Below, piece after piece: positions 1-6,422 of a stretch of 7,507 bases of DNA. The stretch comes from Elusimicrobiota bacterium (GTDB taxonomy: Bacteria > Elusimicrobiota > Elusimicrobia > F11). Under the pieces are notes generated by a model. It was given only the letters and a program-made list of their open reading frames with translations, had not been told where the DNA came from and searched no databases. How positions within the stretch are numbered: position 1 is the first letter of the stretch; every line of letters starts with the position of its first letter. Position numbers and translations under genes: made by a program. The DNA is taken from assembly GCA_022709485.1 (NCBI GenBank), contig JAKLIS010000061.1, positions 1-7,507 on the forward strand. The letters run 5' to 3'.

Positions 1-862
1 CCGGCAGATGCCGCCCGTTTAAGTGCCTCGCAAATTTCTTCCCGTCTATCCAGGGAGCCCCCACATTTATAAAGGGACCCGGGGTCCCTCTGCCGACGGA
101 CATATTGGTGGCTTCAAAACAGCCGATCCCGGAATAAAGCAAAGCTATGTCCACCGATCGGATGTTCGGGGAGGGCGCTATAAACGATCGGCCGGTCTCA
201 TCAAACCAAAAGTCCCGTTTCCAGCCGTCCATGAGAACAACTCGCAAATTCGCATTTAGATTTCTCGTGATGTTAAACCAATAAGCGAGTTCTCCCACGG
301 TAAACCCGTGCCGCACAGGGACTTCGAAGTAACCCGTCAATCGGTGGATATCGGAATCGAGAATATCGCCCTCAACAATATCGCCCCGAATCGGGTTGGG
401 ACGATCCAATACAATAAAGTCGATATTCTTTTTGGCGGCTTCCTCCATGGCCTGTGCCATCGTGGCGGCGTAAGTGTAAAAACGGGTCCCCACGTCCTGG
501 ATATCAAAAACGATGGCGGTCACGTTTTTGAGCATCTCATCCGTTGGCCGGGTGGTTTTGCCGTAAAGACTAAACACCGGTATTCCGGATAGGGTCTCTG
601 ATCCGGATTCAATGGCGACCCCGTGTTCAACCTGGCCTGTGAAGCCGTGCTCAGTCGCCAAAATATTCACCAACGTGACGCCCGGGGCGTTTCGGAGGAG
701 ATCGACGGTTGTGACGCCGTCTTTATCCAGGCCGGTATGATTGGTGATAAGGCTAATTTTGGCTCCTTTGAGGGAGGTGAAGTTTTCTTTCTTGAGGACG
801 TCAATCCCGAACAGGGTTTCAGCGGGAACGGAAGGGGTAAAAGCCAGTAAGAAAATCGTCAT
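1..862 (-). CDS. namZ: DUF1343 / NamZ-type exo-beta-N-acetylmuramidase, C-terminus cut by window edge
   Basis: Predicted to release MurNAc from the non-reducing end of peptidoglycan fragments (NamZ, DUF1343, CAZy GH171), probably in the periplasm. About 287 codons are visible from the ATG at 862-860; family members are usually about 390-420 residues, so roughly 100-130 residues lie outside. Family motifs in order, numbered from that ATG: NHTG (41-44), EHGFTG (71-76), FDIQDVGTRFYTY (119-131), LDRPNPI (152-158), GRGTPGPF (257-264) and GAPW (268-271). The N-terminus (MTIFLLAFTPSVPA, then ET) looks like the hydrophobic core and cleavage site of a signal peptide that lacks its positively charged start. 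The chosen ATG lies inside a REP-like repeat and has no Shine-Dalgarno at normal spacing. The same frame is open without a stop back to an ATG at 1123-1121, which overlaps the symporter gene. Last gene of the minus-strand operon in view. Family assignment is firm; the start is not. Confidence 0.9.
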   Translation of the reverse strand, partial: MTIFLLAFTPSVPAETLFGIDVLKKENFTSLKGAKISLITNHTGLDKDGVTTVDLLRNAPGVTLVNILATEHGFTGQVEHGVAIESGSETLSGIPVFSLYGKTTRPTDEMLKNVTAIVFDIQDVGTRFYTYAATMAQAMEEAAKKNIDFIVLDRPNPIRGDIVEGDILDSDIHRLTGYFEVPVRHGFTVGELAYWFNITRNLNANLRVVLMDGWKRDFWFDETGRSFIAPSPNIRSVDIALLYSGIGCFEATNMSVGRGTPGPFINVGAPWIDGKKFARHLNGRHLP

Positions 863-940
863 TCCCGCGAAAGCGGGAATCCAGGCCGTAAACCTTTCTT
901 TGAAGGAAGGTGGAAAGTCTGGATTCCGGCTCAGGAATGG
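857..940. repeat. REP-like inverted repeat pair (ATTCCCGCGAAAGCGGGAAT type)
   Basis: Positions 861-880 form an 8-bp perfect stem, ATTCCCGC/GCGGGAAT, closed by a GAAA loop, flanked by CGTC and CCAG. At 919-927 CTGGATTCC is the inverted complement of GGAATCCAG at 876-884, followed by a decayed second hairpin (GGCTCAGGAATGG). The whole is a head-to-head pair separated by about 34 bases. This 20-mer type is widespread in bacterial genomes (similar to the neisserial dRS3 repeat), and its translated form WIPAFAGM is a familiar sign of the repeat running into genes. Here the minus-strand ATG of namZ lies at the repeat edge. Confidence 0.8.
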
Positions 941-1103
941 TGCCGGTGCTGCAAGATTGCAAGTTGGGGAAGGGGTCAAGTCGCTAGCAGGGGAAGAAGG
1001 GGTCAAGTCGCTACATGACTCATTTTTTGACTCAAAAAGTGAGTCATGTAGCGACTTGACCCCTTCTTCCCCTGCTAGCGACTTGACCCCTTCCCCAGGC
1101 ACC
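939..1103. repeat. Composite long palindrome, perfect 58-bp arms
   Basis: Left arm 965-1022 and right arm 1040-1097 are exact reverse complements over 58 bases. The 17-base centre (1023-1039) adds a further 5-bp T/A stem around the loop GACTC. Each arm carries the core GGGGTCAAGTCGCTA twice, once followed by G (outer) and once by CATG (inner), separated by a purine-rich stretch. It therefore looks like one palindrome nested inside an older one. Outside the arms GGTGCC (939-944) and GGCACC (1098-1103) are again complementary, with a small TGCAAGATTGCA palindrome (950-961) interrupting the left side. It fills the gap between the symporter stop (1104) and the namZ leader. In RNA it would form a very stable hairpin. 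Confidence 0.95.
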
Positions 1104-2609
1104 TTAACGTCTTTCTTTCCCATCGAGGAGGGGCCCCAATAGATAGCTTAATATCATCGTTCCGAATGTTCCGATAAGCACCAGCCACGTCCAACCCACC
1201 ACGAATATTCCTTTTTCAGTCAGCGTGAGAAGAACAAAATTGGTTAGAGCCATAAGAGTCATGGAAACAATATTGGCTTTGTTGGCATGGCGTTTGGTCA
1301 TTAAACCCAGAAGGAACACGCCGAGAAGAGATCCATACGTCACCCCGCCGATTTTAAACGCCCACCACAGAAATCCTTTTAAATAACTGAACGAAAAAGC
1401 CAAACATCCCAAGATGAGGCCGAACACCACCACCATAATCCTGGAGACTTTCACATAATGGCGGTCTGACTTGTTGGGTCCGATGAGCGGCCGATAGATG
1501 TCCGTAACAAAAGAGGCGGTGAGTGATCCCAAAGGGGAATCAATGCTCGCCATCACCACGGCGGTCAGTACCAACCCGCGGAGGATGACAGGCATCTGGA
1601 AGCTGGCAAAATGGGCATATATGTCATCCGGTTTCACAGGAAGGCTAAAACCCGTGTGTTGTTGGTAGAAGACAAACAATCCGGCCCCGATAATGAGGTA
1701 CAACATCATGACGAAAAATCCCGCCACCGGTGTGGCCAGCGTTGTGAATTGGCTTTTCTTTCTTGTCTCAACCGTCAAAAGGCGCTGCATGAGTTCGTGA
1801 TCTGTTCCATACGCGGCCATGGACCCGAAAAAGCCGTTAAGTATGGCGAGCCACCAAATATTCGGATTGGTCAAAATTTCCTTGAAAAATCCCGGATCTT
1901 TCCAGTGGGGTCCCCAGTCAAATATAGACAGCTTTCCCGCGGCTGCGGCGTTTTGAAAGATGCCCAAAAGTCCGCCGTCGGTCATAGAGCTCAAATACAA
2001 AATGGTGGCGATCCCGCCGATAATAAATGTGATGGTCTGCCAAACATTGGTCCAAATGATCGCTTTAATACCGCCCCAGCTGATGTAGATCATCGCGATG
2101 ATTGAAAAAAGCGCCAACGTAGGAAGAAATTGCCAGCCCAAAAGAACCGAAACCGCCAAAGAGGCCACCGTCAGCCGCACGCCCGAGGCCAAAAGGCGCG
2201 TCACAAAGAAAAAACAGGTGGCGGCGTATTGGGTATGGGGCCCAAACCGGTGTTTTAAAAATTCATAAATGGTTGTGCAGTTGAATTTGTAAAAGGCGGG
2301 AATAAAAACAAACGCCAAAAAAATCCGGGAAGCAAAGGAACCGATGAAAAACTGCAGATATTCCCAATTTTCCGAAAAAGCGGTGGCCGGGACCGATATG
2401 ATCGTGACGGCGCTGATTTCGGTGGCCACAAAAGAAAGGCAGGCGGCCCACCATGGGATCTGTCGGTTTCCCAGAAAAAAATTTTGAGTGGTATTCTGTT
2501 TACGGCCGGCCAAAAGCCCAATAAGAAAAAGGACCCCCACGGAAACTCCCAACACCATGAAGTCGACGGATGTGAGGTTCGAAGGTCCTGAAAACCATTC
2601 TTTCATCAT
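1104..2609 (-). CDS. Sodium:solute symporter (SSS family), probable amino-sugar importer
   Basis: A 501-residue inner-membrane protein with about 13 hydrophobic segments, the usual SSS size and topology. It likely uses a sodium gradient to import a sugar. Recognisable SSS features, numbered from the ATG at 2609: FFLGNRQIPWW entering the first core helix (44-54), GGIKAIIWTNVWQ (179-191), TDHELMQR (269-276), and an ASIDSPLGSLTA segment running into TDIYRP (354-374), the region that holds the conserved sodium-site serines. The ATG at 2609 is preferred over the more upstream in-frame ATG at 2642, because the latter lies inside a palindromic repeat. The 2609 start has GGAG six bases upstream and overlaps the anmK stop as ATGA, suggesting translational coupling. 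Position among murQ, anmK and namZ suggests MurNAc, anhydroMurNAc or a GlcNAc-containing disaccharide as substrate, comparable to the MurT transporter proposed in Tannerella. Substrate is inference; family is firm. Confidence 0.9.
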   Translation of the reverse strand: MMKEWFSGPSNLTSVDFMVLGVSVGVLFLIGLLAGRKQNTTQNFFLGNRQIPWWAACLSFVATEISAVTIISVPATAFSENWEYLQFFIGSFASRIFLAFVFIPAFYKFNCTTIYEFLKHRFGPHTQYAATCFFFVTRLLASGVRLTVASLAVSVLLGWQFLPTLALFSIIAMIYISWGGIKAIIWTNVWQTITFIIGGIATILYLSSMTDGGLLGIFQNAAAAGKLSIFDWGPHWKDPGFFKEILTNPNIWWLAILNGFFGSMAAYGTDHELMQRLLTVETRKKSQFTTLATPVAGFFVMMLYLIIGAGLFVFYQQHTGFSLPVKPDDIYAHFASFQMPVILRGLVLTAVVMASIDSPLGSLTASFVTDIYRPLIGPNKSDRHYVKVSRIMVVVFGLILGCLAFSFSYLKGFLWWAFKIGGVTYGSLLGVFLLGLMTKRHANKANIVSMTLMALTNFVLLTLTEKGIFVVGWTWLVLIGTFGTMILSYLLGPLLDGKERR

Positions 2610-3811
2610 CTCTTTCTCCGAAAAGATCGAAAAGGGGGGCAAGGGGTCAAGTCGCTACATGCCTCAAATTTTGAGGCATGTAGCGACTTGACCCCTTGCC
2701 CCGGCACCATGGATATCTTTCCCAAGATACGGGGGCCGACGGCGCCTGTCGTGTGGGGCAGGTGATTGATTTTCCCTTGCATGGCCCGCAGGGCCATAAA
2801 GGCAAAGGCCAGCGGCTCTTTGGCCAACACCGGAATTCCATATTTCTCAACGGAGACAACAGGGATGGGGTCAAAAATGTTGGTCAAATTCCACATGAGC
2901 GTTTTGTTTTTGACGCCGCCTCCCGAAACAATGATTTCACTTGGAATTCTTCGGGGAAAAATAAACGTTCGATAAGCTTCATAGATAGACAAAGCGGTGA
3001 AAAAACAAAGAGTGGCGAGGGCGTCCTGGGGTTTTCGTTTTAATTTCTGGCCCAGGTGTTTTAATAGGAAAGCTCGTCCGAATCTTTCAAGCCCCGTGGA
3101 TTTGGGCGGTTTTCTTCCAAAAAAAGGATTGGCCATCATGGCTTGAATGATTTTTAAATCGATTGTCCCGTGACGGGCCAATTCTCCATTCTTATCAAAG
3201 GACTTTTTTTGCTTGGTGATGATTCGGACGGCTTCATCCATAAGCCCGTTCCCGGGCCCGGTGTCAAAAGCCAAAGGATCACGGAGGTTTTTTCCAACCA
3301 CCGTTACATTGGCAATACCGCCAATATTTTGAAGGGCTCGGACGGGTCCTCCGCCAAAAAAATAATCATCAAAGAAAGGGACAAGGGGAGCGCCTTCGCC
3401 TCCGGCCGCCATATCCCGCTCCCTAAAATTGGAAACAACCGGAACGCCCGTCCGTTCCGCGATAACGGCGGATTCCCCAATCTGGAGAGTATTTGGAAAT
3501 TTATTGTTGGGATCGTGGTAAGCAGTTTGGCCATGAGATCCAATACAGGCGATATGTTTTGGCTTCAAATTGAGCCGGCGCATTAACTTCTTCGCGCTTA
3601 TGGCAAACGCTTCCCCCAAATGAAAATTAAGTTCGGAAATTTCATTTGCGGTTAAATGGGGGGCTTGATGGATGAGTTTCTGGAGGGGGATGGATAAAGG
3701 GTCTGTGTGAAAATCCATAATTCGGAATTTGTTTTCTTTAAATTCGGCGGCCACAGCGGATATGCCGTCGGCGGAAGTTCCGGACATAAGTCCTATCGAA
3801 ATCGGACTCAA
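2606..3811 (-). CDS. anmK: Anhydro-N-acetylmuramic acid kinase with repeat-derived C-terminal tail
   Basis: Cytoplasmic enzyme that hydrolyses and phosphorylates 1,6-anhydroMurNAc with ATP to MurNAc-6-phosphate, the MurQ substrate. Family marks: GLMSGTSADGIS at the N-terminus (7-18), GSHGQT (91-96), DMAAGGEGAPLVP (133-145), QNIGGIANVT (161-170), DTGPGN with the likely catalytic Asp at 183, and SGGGVKN in the ATP-binding half. The start is a TTG (3811-3809) overlapping the murQ TGA as TTGA, with AAGGA nine bases upstream. The family's usual end comes at about residue 365-370 (TGAVGPRILGKI). The remaining 31 or so residues come from a 67-bp palindrome read in frame (GVKSLHASKFEACSDLTP, residues about 370-392) plus a basic RSFRRKR end that overlaps the symporter ATG. 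One oddity is Ser18, where many homologues have Asp (DGID). Function is firm; the meaning of the tail is unknown. Confidence 0.95.
   Translation of the reverse strand: MSPISIGLMSGTSADGISAVAAEFKENKFRIMDFHTDPLSIPLQKLIHQAPHLTANEISELNFHLGEAFAISAKKLMRRLNLKPKHIACIGSHGQTAYHDPNNKFPNTLQIGESAVIAERTGVPVVSNFRERDMAAGGEGAPLVPFFDDYFFGGGPVRALQNIGGIANVTVVGKNLRDPLAFDTGPGNGLMDEAVRIITKQKKSFDKNGELARHGTIDLKIIQAMMANPFFGRKPPKSTGLERFGRAFLLKHLGQKLKRKPQDALATLCFFTALSIYEAYRTFIFPRRIPSEIIVSGGGVKNKTLMWNLTNIFDPIPVVSVEKYGIPVLAKEPLAFAFMALRAMQGKINHLPHTTGAVGPRILGKISMVPGQGVKSLHASKFEACSDLTPCPPFRSFRRKR
2616..2619 (-). promoter_or_regulatory. Ribosome binding site deciding the symporter start
   Basis: GGAG on the minus strand lies six bases before the ATG at 2609-2607. 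It supports the ATGA overlap with anmK as the real start, rather than the upstream in-frame ATG within the palindrome. Confidence 0.65.
2636..2702. repeat. 67-bp near-perfect palindrome within anmK 3' end
   Basis: Arms 2636-2668 and 2670-2702 are exact reverse complements over 33 bases around the single central T at 2669. It contains the same core (AGGGGTCAAGTCGCTACATG) as the copy at 965-1097, but the inner sequence differs (CCTCAAA instead of ACTCA). The right flank GGCACC (2703-2708 region) is also shared with that copy. It lies wholly inside the anmK reading frame and overlaps the region upstream of the symporter start. Confidence 0.95.
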
Positions 3812-4719
3812 AACTTTATTTCCTTTAAAGCGATGGCTTTACTTAAGCGTCCATCGGTGATTTTAAGAAGTGCTTGGGCCACTTCTTTGGAAATATTTTT
3901 CCGCGCCATGAGAACGGCGGTTTTGGCGTTTCCGCCGGAATTTTTTAAAAGGCTGGCGGCGCGTTGAGGAGAAACCTTCCCCAATTCTTGAATAAGTCTT
4001 TCCGCTCGGGCTTTCAATTTCTTGGATTTTGGCTGCAAATCCACCATTCGATTGCCAAAAACTTTTCCAAGCTGAATCATGGTGGCGACCGTGAGCGAAT
4101 TTAAAATAAGTTTGGTGGCGGTGGCGGCCTTTAGGCGCGTGGACCCGGCGATGACTTCGGGGCCTGTTCGAGGAGAGATGATTATATGGGCCGCGTTTCG
4201 GGGGATTTTCGCGTGGCAAGTGATGAGGATAGTGAAGGATCCTTTGCGGCGAGCGGCTTGAAGCCCTTCTCGGACAAATGGCGTGACGCCGCTGGCCGCC
4301 ACGCCGATCAACACGTCTTTATTATGAACTTTTCTATTTATTAGCGTGCGGGCGTCCTGCCCGCGGTCTTCCGCGCCTTCTTTAGATCGAAAAACGGAAT
4401 TACGGCCGCCGGCCATAAAAGCCTGCACGAGATAGGGGGGGGTGTTAAAAGTGGGCGGGCATTCGGCGGCTTCCATGACCCCGAGGCGGCCGCTTGTCCC
4501 CGCGCCTAAGAAAAATAGCCGCCCGCCTTTTTTGATGCTGTCGACCATTTGCCGGACCGCATCCTCCATCTTGGGAATTTCTTTCTTGACCGCGGCGGCG
4601 ACTTTGGCGTCTTCACGGTTGATGAGTTCCAAGGCTTTCCGAATGGGAACTTGATCGATACGCTTGGTTGCCGGATTGTTTTTTTCAGTCAGAATCGCGC
4701 CGAAGTTTATTTTTCCCAT
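3808..4719 (-). CDS. murQ: N-acetylmuramic acid 6-phosphate etherase
   Basis: Cytoplasmic lyase that cleaves the D-lactyl ether of MurNAc-6-P, yielding GlcNAc-6-P and D-lactate and so linking cell-wall recycling to amino-sugar metabolism. It has 303 residues, the normal length for the family. Signature blocks are TEKNNPATKRID (11-22), the SIS-domain sugar-phosphate site LGAGTSGRLG (71-80), AAECPPTF (84-91, Glu86 as the likely catalytic acid/base), EGAED (114-118), AASG in the second phosphate-binding loop (141-144), GPEVIAGSTRLKA (186-198) and MVDLQ (225-229). The C-terminal about 60 residues form the small helical domain usual for MurQ. The ATG at 4719 has only a weak ribosome binding site. 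It starts 18 bases after the stop of the membrane-protein gene upstream and overlaps anmK downstream by 4 bases. Product of AnmK feeds directly into it. Assignment is firm. Confidence 0.97.
   Translation of the reverse strand: MGKINFGAILTEKNNPATKRIDQVPIRKALELINREDAKVAAAVKKEIPKMEDAVRQMVDSIKKGGRLFFLGAGTSGRLGVMEAAECPPTFNTPPYLVQAFMAGGRNSVFRSKEGAEDRGQDARTLINRKVHNKDVLIGVAASGVTPFVREGLQAARRKGSFTILITCHAKIPRNAAHIIISPRTGPEVIAGSTRLKAATATKLILNSLTVATMIQLGKVFGNRMVDLQPKSKKLKARAERLIQELGKVSPQRAASLLKNSGGNAKTAVLMARKNISKEVAQALLKITDGRLSKAIALKEIKF
3821..3825 (-). promoter_or_regulatory. Ribosome binding site supporting the TTG start of anmK
   Basis: AAGGA on the minus strand, inside the last codons of murQ, sits nine bases before the TTG at 3811. 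It supports this non-ATG start and coupling with the murQ stop (TTGA overlap). Confidence 0.55.
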
Positions 4720-4737
4720 AATCGTAAGAAGACATTA

Positions 4738-6315
4738 TCAATTCAAAGTTGATCCATGCAAACACGATCCGTGATTGGGTTTGCCCAATCGACGGGGTTC
4801 AATTTTTTTTAATTTTACCCACTCTTCTCTTCCATGTTTAAGTAAGAGAATTATTAATAAGAGCCCGCCTAATTCTCTAGCGAAATCGCTATAAAAATTA
4901 AAATAACCGACCCATGCTGAAAAAGGACGAATCCACCTCTGACTCAAAATAAAAAGAATTATCATGCAGAGCAGCGTTATGAATGCCGTTTTTCTTTTGA
5001 GGTCATACGATACCCGAGCAAGGAGTAGATAGAACAAAATTAATGCGAGACCGGAAGGATATAAAAATTCCCGAGAAGGGTGAGCCAGCAACCCCTGAAG
5101 TAAAAATAGAAAAATTGAAATTGCGATAGCAGAAATAGAATCGCAATGAGGTGGGCTTAGTCTTTTATCCTTGAATTGTAAAAACATTATTGTTGAGAAA
5201 AAGGCAATAAGCGCAAAAAACAATAATTCTGTCGACGAGATATTGGCTGACTCTGCAACTCGTTTAGTTTTTTTAAAATAATAGCGAGCAACTTCCAGAC
5301 TAGAACTTCGCCAAATCGACATATATTCATTAAAAATAATTCGGAAGTATTGATGCGAAGAAACAGTTACGTTTGGATATTTTTTCCTAACAGTCTCGAT
5401 TGCATTTTTATCGTCCCATTCAATTCCCCAAGGGTTTGGTTCACTCCCTAAACCGATATATAAATTGTGTGAAATACCGTGGACAAAGGTAAATCCCGTC
5501 TCTGATAAATTAAAAAGTTTGTTTCGGAGAATAAAAAATGGATAAGGGCTGTAATTCATCAGGATCATTCCGCCCATCATCAATGCGCTTAAAGATAGAT
5601 TCCTGAAAATATGCTTTCTGGTGAAATTAGTATGTATTGATAAAAGCCAGCAGGAACTTAGAATACCTATAAGCCCGATTGGTTGACGCATCAGAAAAGC
5701 AATGCCATTTAGTAGGCAAGAAAGCAAAAAAAGAAAGATATTTCCTTTATTATCCGATCTCCGAATGAACCGTATTAAAAAAAGTGAGGCGATAACAAGT
5801 GCATAAGCTCCAATGAAACAACCCCCTTTGTCAGGGGTAACTTGGTTTATTCCGAGGAGGAATAGGAGGGAAGGTAATAGAAAACTTATAAAAAAAAGCC
5901 CATTTAAATACATGGACCAAACAAGGACAGATAGGCCAAATCCCGTAAAAATCAGATTGATTTTGGCAAGCGTGTATGTGGTTATTTTTTTCTTGGATGT
6001 CATTGCCAAAGCGTTGACAATCAATGTGTGGCCAATGTCATCTGAGTCAGCCACCTTTTCTATTGGGATAAGACTGCCATCTTCCGCGCAGACTGTTAAG
6101 AAAGTATTGGTTTTTGAGCTGCAATCAGCGCTTAATAACCAATTGCCAACTCTTTGATAATAATTGGATGCATTAAATTCGATATGTCTAATTAACCTGA
6201 ATTGGTTTCCAATCACAATTAGGATTACTCCCATCGAGAGAAGAGCCAGAATAAATCCCCATCTCTTATCGGAAAAAAGAAAAGGCGGTGAATTAGGATT
6301 GGAGGAGTAATTCAT
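4738..6315 (-). CDS. Multi-pass membrane protein, probable GT-C-type glycosyltransferase
   Basis: A 525-residue integral membrane protein I cannot assign to a named family with certainty. It has a first membrane helix at about residues 19-40 and a polar, presumably extracytoplasmic region of about 75 residues (FNASNYYQRVGNW to DDIGHT). Many further hydrophobic segments follow, and a second polar region near the middle contains GLGSEPNPWGIEWDD and SSHQYFRII. This layout of early luminal acidic/aromatic loop followed by many helices is typical of GT-C polyprenol-phosphate sugar transferases (PMT/ArnT-like); I also recall the PNP-GI-WDD motif from uncharacterised membrane proteins of this kind. 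The gene is clearly richer in A and T than its neighbours, suggesting separate or recent acquisition. The start ATG has no good ribosome binding site. The end has a run of eight A followed by a polar 18-residue tail that may be a frame-slip product. No obvious role in MurNAc recycling; it may simply lie upstream of murQ. Confidence 0.7.
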   Translation of the reverse strand: MNYSSNPNSPPFLFSDKRWGFILALLSMGVILIVIGNQFRLIRHIEFNASNYYQRVGNWLLSADCSSKTNTFLTVCAEDGSLIPIEKVADSDDIGHTLIVNALAMTSKKKITTYTLAKINLIFTGFGLSVLVWSMYLNGLFFISFLLPSLLFLLGINQVTPDKGGCFIGAYALVIASLFLIRFIRRSDNKGNIFLFLLSCLLNGIAFLMRQPIGLIGILSSCWLLSIHTNFTRKHIFRNLSLSALMMGGMILMNYSPYPFFILRNKLFNLSETGFTFVHGISHNLYIGLGSEPNPWGIEWDDKNAIETVRKKYPNVTVSSHQYFRIIFNEYMSIWRSSSLEVARYYFKKTKRVAESANISSTELLFFALIAFFSTIMFLQFKDKRLSPPHCDSISAIAISIFLFLLQGLLAHPSREFLYPSGLALILFYLLLARVSYDLKRKTAFITLLCMIILFILSQRWIRPFSAWVGYFNFYSDFARELGGLLLIILLLKHGREEWVKLKKIEPRRLGKPNHGSCLHGSTLN

Positions 6316-6362
6316 GCAGGCAATAGTAATTTATTATGAAATCCTAAGACATGTTATTGTGG

Positions 6363-6401
6363 AAAGAGGAATGGGTCATGTAGCGACTTGACCCCTTCTT
6401 T
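6363..6401. repeat. Decayed third copy of the palindromic element upstream of nagZ
   Basis: Positions 6375-6400 match 1043-1068 exactly over 26 bases (core TGTAGCGACTTGACCCC), but the other arm is missing. The neighbouring sequence still folds. GGGTC (6373-6377) pairs with GACCC (6390-6394) around a 12-base loop. After a three-base AAT bulge, AAAGAGG (6363-6369) pairs with CTTCTTT (6395-6401) with one G-U pair. It occupies the middle of the roughly 100-base gap between the divergent membrane-protein gene and nagZ, about 11 bases before the nagZ AAGG. Confidence 0.8.
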
Positions 6402-6422
6402 GATAAATTTCAAGGCATGGTG

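Noticed and set aside
965..1097. CRISPR array or tandem repeat
   Set aside because: The repeated units are in inverted arrangement with no spacers of regular size, so a palindromic element explains it better.
741..1142. Plus-strand open frame of 133 codons across the repeats
   Set aside because: It is antisense to namZ and the symporter end, and is open only because the palindromes read the same on both strands (GVKSL...SDLTP). No family resemblance and no ribosome binding site.
1611..2105. Plus-strand open frame of 164 codons
   Set aside because: Shadow of the symporter gene, which has clear family motifs on the other strand.
3170..3586. Plus-strand open frame of 138 codons
   Set aside because: Antisense shadow of anmK; the residues match no pattern I know.
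4773..4790. Hairpin GATTGGG-TTTG-CCCAATC as a terminator
   Set aside because: It lies inside the membrane-protein gene end, no T run follows on the minus strand, and the T run on the plus strand is separated by more than ten bases with no plus-strand gene before it.
6388..6410. TTGACC and ATAAAT as a nagZ promoter
   Set aside because: Spacing between the two boxes is only about 9-10 bases, too short for a sigma-70 promoter, and TTGACC belongs to the repeat core.
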